46,187 nt of DNA, from NCBI GenBank assembly GCA_019240215.1, contig JAFAYQ010000040.1:1-46187 (forward strand), read 5' to 3'. The notes beneath the pieces are model-generated. The model ran no database searches, had not been told where the DNA came from, and saw only the letters and a list, made by a program, of their open reading frames with translations. How positions within the stretch are numbered: position 1 is the stretch's first letter; each line of letters begins with the position of its first letter. The translations under genes were made by a program, and so were the position numbers. Source of the stretch: Actinomycetota bacterium. Lineage in GTDB: Bacteria > Actinomycetota > Actinomycetes > Streptosporangiales > Streptosporangiaceae. Below, piece after piece: positions 38,829-46,187 of this stretch.

Positions 38829-40132
38829 GCGGACAGGTGCTGGACCTGCGGAGGTCCGCACGAATCGTGCGGCGGTACCGGGTCCTGATCGGCGTCCTCG
38901 CCGTCCTGGGCCTGCTCGGGGGCGTCGGTTACGCACTGCTCAACCCGCCCCTGCTGACCAGCAACGCGCTGGTCGTACTGCCGGCTGCCAACAAGATCAT
39001 TTCTACCGACGTGGTCATCGCCAAGAGCGACCCGGTGCTGGCCGCGGCCGTGCCCGGCGCCGGCCACGGGCTGACCCTGAACATCCTGCGCGACCGGGTC
39101 GCGGCCAAGAGCCTGACCGGGAACGTGCTGTCGATCAGCGGCCAGGGCCCGACCGCGGCCGCCGCCGAAGCGGCCACCAACGCGGTCGCGGCCAGCTTCA
39201 TCAGCTACATCGGCTCCGGCCAGAGCGCGGCCGGCGCGGTCAAGGCCAAGCTGCTGGCCCCGGCCGCCCCCGCGACCGGGCCGTCGGCCACCGCCCGGCT
39301 GGCCACCAGCGGGGTCGCCGGCCTCGTCATCGGCGCCCTGATCGGGGCGGTGGCGGCCCTCGGGCTGGCCCGCAGCGACCGGCGCCTCCGGCAACGCAAC
39401 GAGCTGGCCGACGCGGTCGGCGCGCCGGTGGTGGCGTCGATCGCGGCCGGGCACCCGACCGACCCGGCCGGCTGGACCAAGCTGCTGGCCGAGTACGAGC
39501 CCGGCCCGATCCCGGCCTGGAGCCTGCGCCGGGCGCTCAACCAGCTCGGCCTGGTCGACCTCGACCTGAACGGCCCCGACCGCGAGGACGGATCCTCGAT
39601 CGCGGTGCTGTCGCTGGACAGCGACCGGACCGCGCTGGCGGTCGGCCCCCAGCTGGCGGTGTTCGCGGCCGGCCTCGGCGTCCCCACCACCCTGCTCATC
39701 GACCCGCAGCCGGACGAGCACGCCACCGCCTCGCTGCGGGCCGCCTGCCGCAGCCTGCTCGACGAGTACGGCGGCGAGTCCGGCGGCGGGTCCGGCCGGC
39801 TGCGGGTGGCGGTCACCGACCAGGCCGGCATCGAGCAGCAGCCCGGCCTCAAGGTCATCGTGGCGGTGGTCGACAGCCTGGCGCCCACGGTGGCCGAGAC
39901 CATCCGCGGCGACGTGACCGTGCTCGGCGTCTCGCCCGGGGCGGCCACCGCCGAGCAGCTGGCCCGGGTCGCGGTCAGCGCGGCCGCCAGCGGCCGGGAC
40001 ATCGCCGGCCTGATCGTGGCCGACCCCGAAGCCGACGACAAGACCACCGGCCGCCTGCCCCAGGCCGCCCGGCCCGCGGGCCGGCGGCAGCCCACCCGGA
40101 TGACCGGCACGACGACGGAGACTCGACGGTGA
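38825..40132 (+). CDS. Wzz-like chain-length/tyrosine-kinase-adaptor protein, P-loop missing
   Basis: A 435-aa membrane protein. Two helices (about 22-39 and 157-181) flank a short extracytoplasmic domain, the Wzz/CapA plan. The cytoplasmic C-terminal part looks like a Rossmann-like ATPase domain (SIAVLSLDSDRTALAVGPQLAVFAAGLGVPTTLLIDP in pieces) but lacks a Walker A lysine motif and a Tyr-rich tail. It probably controls polymer length or export but cannot act as a BY-kinase itself. ATG overlaps the heparinase stop (ATGA), and its stop overlaps the second Wzz-like gene (GTGA). Confidence 0.78.
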   Translation: MSGQVLDLRRSARIVRRYRVLIGVLAVLGLLGGVGYALLNPPLLTSNALVVLPAANKIISTDVVIAKSDPVLAAAVPGAGHGLTLNILRDRVAAKSLTGNVLSISGQGPTAAAAEAATNAVAASFISYIGSGQSAAGAVKAKLLAPAAPATGPSATARLATSGVAGLVIGALIGAVAALGLARSDRRLRQRNELADAVGAPVVASIAAGHPTDPAGWTKLLAEYEPGPIPAWSLRRALNQLGLVDLDLNGPDREDGSSIAVLSLDSDRTALAVGPQLAVFAAGLGVPTTLLIDPQPDEHATASLRAACRSLLDEYGGESGGGSGRLRVAVTDQAGIEQQPGLKVIVAVVDSLAPTVAETIRGDVTVLGVSPGAATAEQLARVAVSAAASGRDIAGLIVADPEADDKTTGRLPQAARPAGRRQPTRMTGTTTETRR

Positions 40133-41847
40133 ACGAAAAAGACCGGCCGGTGCTGCCCGCCCGTGACCACATGGACCTGCCCGAACGGCTGTGGGCCTAC
40201 GACGACTTCCTGACCGAGGAGGACGAGCCGGCCGGCGCCTACTCGGCCGGCCTGGTCAGCCTCGGCTACATCAAGGCCGGGCTGCGGCGGTCGGCCCGGC
40301 TGTGGTGCGCGACCGCCGCGATCGGGTTCGCCGGCGGTCTCGGCCTGGCCGTGGCCGCCCCGCCCGCCTACCAGGCGACGACCACGGTCCTGCTCACCCA
40401 CGACTCGTCCTCGGACCCGACCTCGGCCATGCAGACCGACATCACGCTGGCCGAGAGCCACACGGTCGCCGACCGGGCCATGGCCCAGCTCGGCCTGCAC
40501 GAGAGCGCCGGCTCGTTCATCGCCGCCGAGTCGGTCACCGCGATCACCGACCGGGTGCTGAAGATCACCGTCAGCGCCCGGTCCAGCAACCAGGCGGTGG
40601 CCCGGGCCACGGTACTGGCCAGCCAGTTCCTGGCGTTCCGGGCCGAGCAGCTGCAGGACCAGCAGCAGCTGGTCGGCAACGGCCTGGACCAGCAGGTCAA
40701 CCAGGCCAAGGCCAACCTGGCGGCGATCAACGACCAGATCAGCAAGCTGTCCGGCCAGTCCGGTTCGGCCGCCAAGCTCGCCCAGCTCAACACCCAGAAG
40801 ACCGACGCCGCCAACAACCTGGACGCCCTGCAGCAGACGGTCGCCTCCACCCAGTCCAGCCAGGAAGCGCAGGTGCTGGCCCAGATCAAGGGCAGCCAGG
40901 TGCTCGACGCGGCCGCCCCGATCCACCACTCGGCGCACAAGTCCGACCTCCTGTACGCGCTCATCGGCCTGGTCGTCGGGCTGGTGGCCGGCCTCGCCTT
41001 CGTCATCGTCCGGGCGCTGATCACCGACCGGCTGCGGCGCCGGGACGACATCGCCGACGCGCTCGGGGTCCCGGTCACGGTCAGCGCGGGCCCGGTCGGC
41101 GGGCACCGCTGGTGGCCGGCCCGGCCCCGGACCCGGGCCCGCCGGGTCAGCGACCGGCAGCGGCTGGTGGCCGCGCTGCGCGGCGTCTTGCCCGTGCGGT
41201 CCGCGGGCTCGCCGGCCTCCGGGACCGCCGCCCTCGCCCTGGTGGCGGTGGACAACCAGCCGGACGTGGCCCAGGTGCTGGTGGCGCTGGCCACCTCCAC
41301 CGCCCGCGACGGCCAGAACGTGCTGGTCGCCGACCTGAGCCCCGGCGCCAGCGCCGCCCGCCTGCTGGGCGCGGCCGGTCCGGGCGTGCACCAGGTCATG
41401 GCGAACGGCGTACAGCTGACCGTGGCCGTGCCGGAAGCACCCGACGTGCTCCCGGCCGGCCCGGTCCGCCCGGCCGGGTCAGGTCCCTCCCGCCCGGCCG
41501 GGTCATCTTCTTCCCAGGACGACGCGGACGGCGGTGAGCTGGGGGCCGCCTACCAGCGGGCCGACCTGATGCTGACGCTGACCGGCCTCGACCCCGCGCT
41601 GGGGGCGGCCAACCTGCCGAGCTGGGCGCCGACCGCGGCCGTGCTGGTGACCGCGGGCCGGTCCAGCTGGCTGCGGCTCAACGCGGTCAGCGAGATGATC
41701 CAGCTGTCCGGCACCCGGCTGGCGGCGGCGGTGCTGACCGGGGCCGACCAGACCGACGAGAGCCTGGGCCGGTCGCCCACGCTGCCCCGGCGCGGGCCGC
41801 TGAGCTCATCGGCGCTGGCCACCCCGGCCACCCCGGGCGGGCTGTAG
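40129..41847 (+). CDS. Second Wzz-like protein with coiled coil and degenerate ATPase domain
   Basis: A 572-aa membrane protein. After a charged 60-residue N-terminus come a helix (about 62-82), a periplasm-equivalent domain with a Gln/Ala-rich coiled coil (about 175-250), and a second helix (about 277-303). The C-terminal region (about 330-572) again resembles the CpsD fold (ALALVAVDNQPDVAQVLVAL, then VLVADLSPG) without a Walker A motif. An unstructured Pro/Ser insert is near 445-465. It probably pairs with the preceding protein as a two-part polymer co-polymerase. GTG start overlaps the previous stop. Confidence 0.8.
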   Translation: MNEKDRPVLPARDHMDLPERLWAYDDFLTEEDEPAGAYSAGLVSLGYIKAGLRRSARLWCATAAIGFAGGLGLAVAAPPAYQATTTVLLTHDSSSDPTSAMQTDITLAESHTVADRAMAQLGLHESAGSFIAAESVTAITDRVLKITVSARSSNQAVARATVLASQFLAFRAEQLQDQQQLVGNGLDQQVNQAKANLAAINDQISKLSGQSGSAAKLAQLNTQKTDAANNLDALQQTVASTQSSQEAQVLAQIKGSQVLDAAAPIHHSAHKSDLLYALIGLVVGLVAGLAFVIVRALITDRLRRRDDIADALGVPVTVSAGPVGGHRWWPARPRTRARRVSDRQRLVAALRGVLPVRSAGSPASGTAALALVAVDNQPDVAQVLVALATSTARDGQNVLVADLSPGASAARLLGAAGPGVHQVMANGVQLTVAVPEAPDVLPAGPVRPAGSGPSRPAGSSSSQDDADGGELGAAYQRADLMLTLTGLDPALGAANLPSWAPTAAVLVTAGRSSWLRLNAVSEMIQLSGTRLAAAVLTGADQTDESLGRSPTLPRRGPLSSSALATPATPGGL

Positions 41848-41851
41848 GCCG

Positions 41852-43198
41852 ATGGCCATCGCCGTCAGCGCCTTCAACCCGCGCCGGGCCCAGGTCCGGC
41901 GGCGGTCGGCCGCCGCCCGCGAACGCTGGGCCCGGATCCGGGTCGGCACCGTCTGGGCCCTCCTGGTCCTCAACGTGCTGACCTTCTACGGCGTCACCTG
42001 GGACAACCAGAAGCTGTTGCTGCCGATCCCGTCGGCCCTGGGCAAGCTCGTCGCCCAGGGGGCGCTCCCGCTGGCCCTACTGATGGCGATGACCGTCAAC
42101 CGGCGGCTGGTCATCCGTCCCAACGTGTTCCTGGGCCTGATCCTGCTGCTGGTCGTCGAGGCGGCGCTGACCATGCTCCGGCACGAGTACGTGGCCGAGA
42201 CGCTGTTCGGCACGATCTTCCGGACCAGCCGCCTGGCGGGCTTCGCCGCCACCTTGTGGCTACTGACGCCCTGGTGGGGGCGGCGGGACCTGCTCCTGGT
42301 GCGCTGCCACCTGACCGCCCTGGGGGTGATCCTCGGCTCGGTCGTGCTCGGTCTGCTGGTGGCGCCCAGCCACGCCCTGGAGGGGGGCCGCCTGGCCGGT
42401 GCGCTCTGGCCGATCCCGCCCACGCAGGTCGCCCACTACGACGCGGTCACCCTCGGGCTGGTGGCCCTGCTGTGGCTGTCCGGACGGCTGAGCGGCAAGA
42501 TCGCGCTGGCGGTGGTGGTGCCGGCCGTCGCCATGTTGTTCATGACCCACACCCGCACCGCCCTTTTCGCGATGGTGCTGGGGCTGGTGGTGGGCGGGCT
42601 GAGCCTGTTCGCGGCCCGGTCCCGGGTCCGCAAGGCGTTCCTGACCGTCGGCCTGGTGGTCGTGGTGGGCGGGCTGACGCTGGCCGGGGTGGTCACCCAC
42701 TGGCTGGTCCGCGGCCAGGACGCCCAGCAGCTGTCCGCGCTGACCGGCCGGACCACGGTCTGGTCGCTGGTGCTGAACTACCCGCGCACCTGGTTCGAGA
42801 CCGCGTTCGGCTTCGGGCTGTCCAACAACTCGTTCAACGGCCTCCCGATCGACAGCAACTGGCTGGCCACCTACCACGACCAGGGCCTGGCGGGCATCGT
42901 CCTGTGCGCCGCGATGGTGCTGTTCCTGCTGATCACCGCCTACTTCCAGCCGCGCGGGGCGCCCCGGGCGCTAGCCCTGTTCCTGGTCGTCTACTGCCTG
43001 GTCGCCTCGTTCACCGAGACCGGGCTCAGCCAGCCCTCGGACTACCTGCTGGAGATGGCACTGGCCGCCTCGCTGCTGGTCACCCCGTTGGCGGGGCGGC
43101 GGCCAGCGGTCCAGCGGCCCTGGCGGGACCAGCCGGTGACGCTGCGGCCGATGCTCACCGACACCCGGCCCCCGCTGGCAGAAAGGCATTCCGGATGA
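41852..43198 (+). CDS. O-antigen ligase/polymerase-like membrane protein
   Basis: A 448-aa protein with about ten transmembrane helices. A large outer loop carries LSALTGRTTVWSLVLNYPRTW and FGFGLSNNSFNG, the hallmark of the Wzy/WaaL superfamily (Arg and the later H/NN region). It would polymerise or ligate lipid-linked repeat units on the outer face. ATG 41852 is 4 bp after the Wzz-like gene; no strong ribosome site is visible. Its stop overlaps the following GT4 start (ATGA). Confidence 0.85.
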   Translation: MAIAVSAFNPRRAQVRRRSAAARERWARIRVGTVWALLVLNVLTFYGVTWDNQKLLLPIPSALGKLVAQGALPLALLMAMTVNRRLVIRPNVFLGLILLLVVEAALTMLRHEYVAETLFGTIFRTSRLAGFAATLWLLTPWWGRRDLLLVRCHLTALGVILGSVVLGLLVAPSHALEGGRLAGALWPIPPTQVAHYDAVTLGLVALLWLSGRLSGKIALAVVVPAVAMLFMTHTRTALFAMVLGLVVGGLSLFAARSRVRKAFLTVGLVVVVGGLTLAGVVTHWLVRGQDAQQLSALTGRTTVWSLVLNYPRTWFETAFGFGLSNNSFNGLPIDSNWLATYHDQGLAGIVLCAAMVLFLLITAYFQPRGAPRALALFLVVYCLVASFTETGLSQPSDYLLEMALAASLLVTPLAGRRPAVQRPWRDQPVTLRPMLTDTRPPLAERHSG

Positions 43199-44385
43199 GG
43201 ATCCTGATCGCCCACAACCGGTACCGCTCGGCCGCTCCCAGCGGCGAGAACCGGGTGGTTGACACCGAAGGCGAGGCGCTGGCCGCCCGCGGGCACGAGG
43301 TGATCCGGTTCGAGCGCCGCAGCGACGACATCGAAGGCTGGTCCCCGGCCCGCAAGGCGTCGCTGCCCGCCCGCGCCGTCTGGAACCCCGAGGCCCAGCG
43401 CGACCTGCGGTCGGTGCTGGCCGCCACCCGGCCGCACGTGGTCCACCTGCACAACACGTTCCCGCTGCTCAGCCCGGCCGTGCTGCAGGCCTGCCGCCAG
43501 GCCGGGGTGCCGGTCGTCGCGACCCTGCACAACTACAAGCTGGCCTGCGCCAACGGCGAGTTCTACCGCGACGGGGCGGTCTGCCACGACTGCGCCGAGG
43601 GCCGGCCGGGCCAGGCGGTCCGGCACGGTTGCTACCGCGGCTCGCGGGTCGCCACGGTCCCGGTGGTGCTGGCCGGGCGGGTGCACCGGTCGACCTGGCG
43701 GTCGCTGGTGTCGGCCTACATCTTCATCTCGGGGTCGCAGCGCGACCTGCTGTCGGGGGTGGGGCTGCCGCCCGAGCGGGTGTTCGTCCGCCACAATTTG
43801 ATCCCACACCGCCCAGTCCCGGCCCAGCCCCGCACCAGCACCGTCGTCTACGCTGGCCGGCTCGACCCCGCCAAGGGCGCCCGGCTGCTGATGGCCGCCT
43901 GGGACCGCTACCTCGCCCGGACCAACCAGCCCGGACTCCGCCTGGTCATCGCCGGTGGCGGGCCGCTGGCGGGCGAGGTGGCCGCCTGGGCCGCGTCCCG
44001 CCCCTCGGTCGAGCTGACCGGTCAGGTCAGCCGGGACCGCTGCGCCGAGTTGGTCGCGGCCGCCCGCGCGGTGCTGCTCCCGTCCACCTGGGAGGAGACG
44101 TTCGGCCTGGTCGCGGTGGAGGCGATGGCGGCCGGGACCGCGCCCATCGCGTCCGCGCACGGCTCGTTCCCGGAGCTGATCACCGCCGACGTCGACGGCG
44201 TATTGTTTACGCCTGGTGACCCAGAGTCACTGGCGTTGGCCATCGGCGACGCCGACACCCACCCGGAACGGTACGAGACCCTTGGCGAACAGGCCCGCAA
44301 GACCTACGAAGCCCGGTTCGACCCGTCCGCCAACCTCGAGCAGCTGCTCGGCATCTACCGCTTCGCGATCGCCCATCCGCGCTGA
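43195..44385 (+). CDS. Family 4 glycosyltransferase
   Basis: A 396-aa GT-B enzyme. The acceptor domain has MRILIAHNRYRSAAPSGEN and VVHLHNTFPLLSP. A small Cys cluster (CHDCAEG and HGCYRG) typical of one GT4 subgroup follows. The donor domain has VVYAGRLDPAKGARLL, VIAGGGPL and STWEETFGLVAVEAMAAGTAPIAS with the E-x7-E pair. ATG 43195 overlaps the ligase stop. It probably adds a sugar to the repeat unit; donor unknown. Confidence 0.92.
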   Translation: MRILIAHNRYRSAAPSGENRVVDTEGEALAARGHEVIRFERRSDDIEGWSPARKASLPARAVWNPEAQRDLRSVLAATRPHVVHLHNTFPLLSPAVLQACRQAGVPVVATLHNYKLACANGEFYRDGAVCHDCAEGRPGQAVRHGCYRGSRVATVPVVLAGRVHRSTWRSLVSAYIFISGSQRDLLSGVGLPPERVFVRHNLIPHRPVPAQPRTSTVVYAGRLDPAKGARLLMAAWDRYLARTNQPGLRLVIAGGGPLAGEVAAWAASRPSVELTGQVSRDRCAELVAAARAVLLPSTWEETFGLVAVEAMAAGTAPIASAHGSFPELITADVDGVLFTPGDPESLALAIGDADTHPERYETLGEQARKTYEARFDPSANLEQLLGIYRFAIAHPR

Positions 44386-45916
44386 CCGCCGCGGGCGCCG
44401 GCACCTCGCCGCCGCCGCCGGCCTGGCCTGCCTGCTGGCGGCGGCCGGCTGTACCTCGTCCGCCAAGCCCGCCGCCACCGCCACCAGTACCCCGGCCGCC
44501 AGCTCCGAGCTGCCCGCGCCCACCAAGGTCTGCGGCAACCAGTCGATCCTGGGCCGCGGCCCCACTACCGCGCCAGCCGGGGCGGTGACGGTCCCCGCCG
44601 GTGACGACGCCAACGTCAACTGGAACCAGCCCGGCCAGACGTTCTGGTTCGCACCCGGTACCCACACTCTCGGCGGCGGCCAGTACAGCCAGATCGACCC
44701 GGCCGCCGGCACCACGTTCACCGGGGCGCCCGGCGCCGTGCTCGACGGCCAGCACACGAACCTGTACGCGTTCGGCGGCGGCGCCACCCACGTACGGATC
44801 AGCTACCTCACCGTGCAGAATTTCGGCCCGGCCGGCGCCAATCAGAACGAGGGCGTGGTCAACCACGACTCGGCCGCGAACTGGACGATCGACCACTCCA
44901 CCCTGCGCGGCAACGCCGGCGCGGGCACCATGCTCGGCAGCGATAACACGCTGTCCTACGACTGCCTGGCCGACAACCAGCAGTACGGCTTCAACGCCTA
45001 CTCCGCCAGCGGCCCGGCCCACCTGGTCATCAGCCACAACGAGATCGCCGGCAACGACACCTACAACTGGGAGGCCCGCTCACCCGGCTGCGGCTGCACC
45101 GGCGGCGGCAAGTTCTGGTCGGTCAACGGCGCGGTCGTCACCGGCAACTGGGTGCACGGCAACCACAGCCAGGGGCTGTGGGCCGACACCAACAACCGCG
45201 GCTTCGACATCTCCGGCAACGACATCGAGGACAACTACGGTTACGGCCTGATCTACGAGATCAGCTACAACGCCCAGATCAAGGACAACGTGTTCGCCGG
45301 CAACGGCCTCGGCGCCGGCCCCCACGACCAGGGCTTCCCGACCGCCGCGATCTACATCGCCGAGTCCGGCTCGGACGCCCGGGTGCCGGGCCCGTACGGG
45401 ACCACGTTCGCCATCACCGGCAACACGTTCGTGAACAACTGGGGCGGCGTCATCCTCTGGGAGAACTCCAACCGCTACTGCAACTCGCCGGCCAACACCA
45501 GCTCCGGCTACTGCACCCTGGTCGATCCGGCCACCATCACCACCAGCAGCTGCAACGCGCAGAACATCGCCCACGCCCCCTACTACGCCGACTGCCGCTG
45601 GAAAACCCAGAACGTCGCGGTCAGCCACAACCGCTTCAGCTTCGACCCGGCCGCCGTCGGTTCCGCCTGCACGCCGAAGAACATGTGCGGTTTCCAGGGC
45701 ATCTTCTCCGAGTACGGCAGCTACCCGTCCTGGAGCCCCTACCAGGGCACCGCGGTCGAGAAGCACATCGCCGAGCAGCAGGGCAACCGCTTCACCGCCA
45801 ACACCTACACCGGCCCCTGGCGTTTCATGATCCTGGCCGAAGGCAACACCGTCCCCTGGTCCACCTGGCGCGCCGCCCCCTACCGCCAGGACCAGGCCAG
45901 CACCCTGTCCGGCTGA
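44282..45916 (+). CDS. Secreted right-handed beta-helix lipoprotein
   Basis: An extracytoplasmic protein of about 510 residues after its lipobox. Basic residues (RADRRGRRH), a hydrophobic stretch and lipobox LAAAGC form a lipoprotein signal. The mature part has repeated short beta-strand turns such as VRISYLTVQNFGP, WTIDHSTLRGNAG and LVISHNEIAGND, the pattern of parallel beta-helix polysaccharide lyases and epimerases. Several Cys pairs are present. The start is uncertain: TTG 44282 is the nearest ordinary start and GTG 44216 lies further up, both deep inside the preceding GT4 gene. An ATC at 44375 would place the signal peptide exactly at the N-terminus. It probably cleaves or epimerises the cluster's glycan outside the cell. 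Confidence 0.8.
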   Translation: MANRPARPTKPGSTRPPTSSSCSASTASRSPIRADRRGRRHLAAAAGLACLLAAAGCTSSAKPAATATSTPAASSELPAPTKVCGNQSILGRGPTTAPAGAVTVPAGDDANVNWNQPGQTFWFAPGTHTLGGGQYSQIDPAAGTTFTGAPGAVLDGQHTNLYAFGGGATHVRISYLTVQNFGPAGANQNEGVVNHDSAANWTIDHSTLRGNAGAGTMLGSDNTLSYDCLADNQQYGFNAYSASGPAHLVISHNEIAGNDTYNWEARSPGCGCTGGGKFWSVNGAVVTGNWVHGNHSQGLWADTNNRGFDISGNDIEDNYGYGLIYEISYNAQIKDNVFAGNGLGAGPHDQGFPTAAIYIAESGSDARVPGPYGTTFAITGNTFVNNWGGVILWENSNRYCNSPANTSSGYCTLVDPATITTSSCNAQNIAHAPYYADCRWKTQNVAVSHNRFSFDPAAVGSACTPKNMCGFQGIFSEYGSYPSWSPYQGTAVEKHIAEQQGNRFTANTYTGPWRFMILAEGNTVPWSTWRAAPYRQDQASTLSG

Positions 45917-45946
45917 GCCCCAGAACGCGAAAGCGCCAGGGAAGTT

Positions 45947-45985
45947 GGGCAGCAAACTCAGTCGTATTCACTGACTCCGCTGCCC
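45947..45985. terminator. Hairpin after the polysaccharide operon
   Basis: GGGCAGC (45947-45953) pairs with GCTGCCC (45979-45985), and an inner CAGT/ACTG pair can extend the structure. It lies 30 bp after the beta-helix stop and 31 bp before the convergent VOC gene stop, a good place for a bidirectional terminator. There is no U tract. Confidence 0.55.
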
Positions 45986-46016
45986 AGAGCGCCACCGCCG
46001 GACCCCAGCCACCCCG

Positions 46017-46187
46017 TCAGTCGCGGTCCTGCCAGGTGCACACGCAGACTTCGTTGCCCTCGGGGTCGGCCAGGATCCAGAATGCTCGCGCGTGGTCGTC
46101 GCTGACGAGCCGGCCGCCCGCCGCGAGGGCGGCTTCGACCCGGGCCACGGCATCGTCGTGCGGGACCGTCAGGTCAAGATGAACTCG
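46017..46187 (-). CDS. VOC/glyoxalase-like protein, C-terminal fragment (runs off window)
   Basis: The last 56 codons of a minus-strand gene, open to the right edge. The translation contains VHLDLTVPHDDAVARVEAAL, a Gly-Gly-Arg-Leu-Val turn, then FWILADPEGNEVCVCTW, the typical final beta-alpha-beta unit of the Glyoxalase_6-like VOC proteins. The Glu in DPEGNEVCV matches the usual final metal ligand. It is convergent with the polysaccharide operon and probably unrelated to it. Start and function cannot be seen. Confidence 0.75.
   Translation of the reverse strand, partial: RVHLDLTVPHDDAVARVEAALAAGGRLVSDDHARAFWILADPEGNEVCVCTWQDRD

Overview
The DNA is extremely GC-rich, most start codons are GTG or ATG, and many neighbouring genes overlap by 4 bp (ATGA/GTGA). 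Together with an aa3-type oxidase locus, AidB-like and MerR/ABC-F genes, this suggests a high-GC actinobacterium of the filamentous, secondary-metabolite-rich kind. Genus and order cannot be fixed from sequence alone. No rRNA, tRNA or CRISPR array was seen.

Layout. (1) 1-1945: a large serine recombinase, possibly the edge of an integrated element, followed by a long dyad. (2) 1949-4566: a TetR repressor divergent from a VOC protein and a FAD monooxygenase, with a nested operator and a 17-bp tandem repeat between them. (3) 4612-7209, minus strand: a tightly coupled three-gene unit. It encodes a 139-aa Gly/Asp/Ala-rich protein made of five near-identical 25-26-aa repeats, a JmjC/cupin-4 Fe(II)/2-oxoglutarate oxygenase of the NO66/RoxA type, and a sucrase/ferredoxin-like thioredoxin-fold protein. 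A GNAT-AAA+ ATPase fusion (7321-8586) lies upstream on the same strand. This looks like an undescribed peptide- or protein-hydroxylation system and is the leading novelty candidate. (4) 8690-15277, minus strand: a six-gene run of response regulator, histidine kinase fused to an extracytoplasmic TlpA-like thioredoxin, membrane-anchored protein, polytopic membrane protein fused to a Sco domain, beta-propeller-like lipoprotein and CtaG. It diverges from (5) 15707-21881, a cytochrome c oxidase operon: CuA-like cupredoxin protein, subunits II, I and III, small membrane protein, heme o synthase and a small SURF1-like membrane protein. Together these look like an oxidase locus with its own copper and thiol assembly factors and a redox two-component system.

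(6) 21919-25302, minus strand: TetR, AidB-like acyl-CoA dehydrogenase and an inositol 2-dehydrogenase-like oxidoreductase, with a doubled TGAA-N6-TTCA operator upstream. (7) 25839-28304: a MerR/GyrI-like regulator with a textbook 19-bp-spacer promoter, then an ABC-F ATPase; a probable inducible antibiotic-resistance pair. (8) 28307-45916: an exopolysaccharide cluster. It holds a priming polyprenyl-phosphate glycosylphosphotransferase (minus strand) divergent from a long plus-strand operon of GDP-mannose/UDP-glucose dehydrogenase, GT4, asparagine-synthase-type amidotransferase, bi-domain oxidoreductase, heparinase II/III-like lyase, two Wzz-like proteins, O-antigen ligase-like protein, a second GT4 and a beta-helix lipoprotein. 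The expected product is an exported acidic, possibly uronamide-containing, glycan. (9) 46017-46187: the end of a VOC gene running off the right edge.
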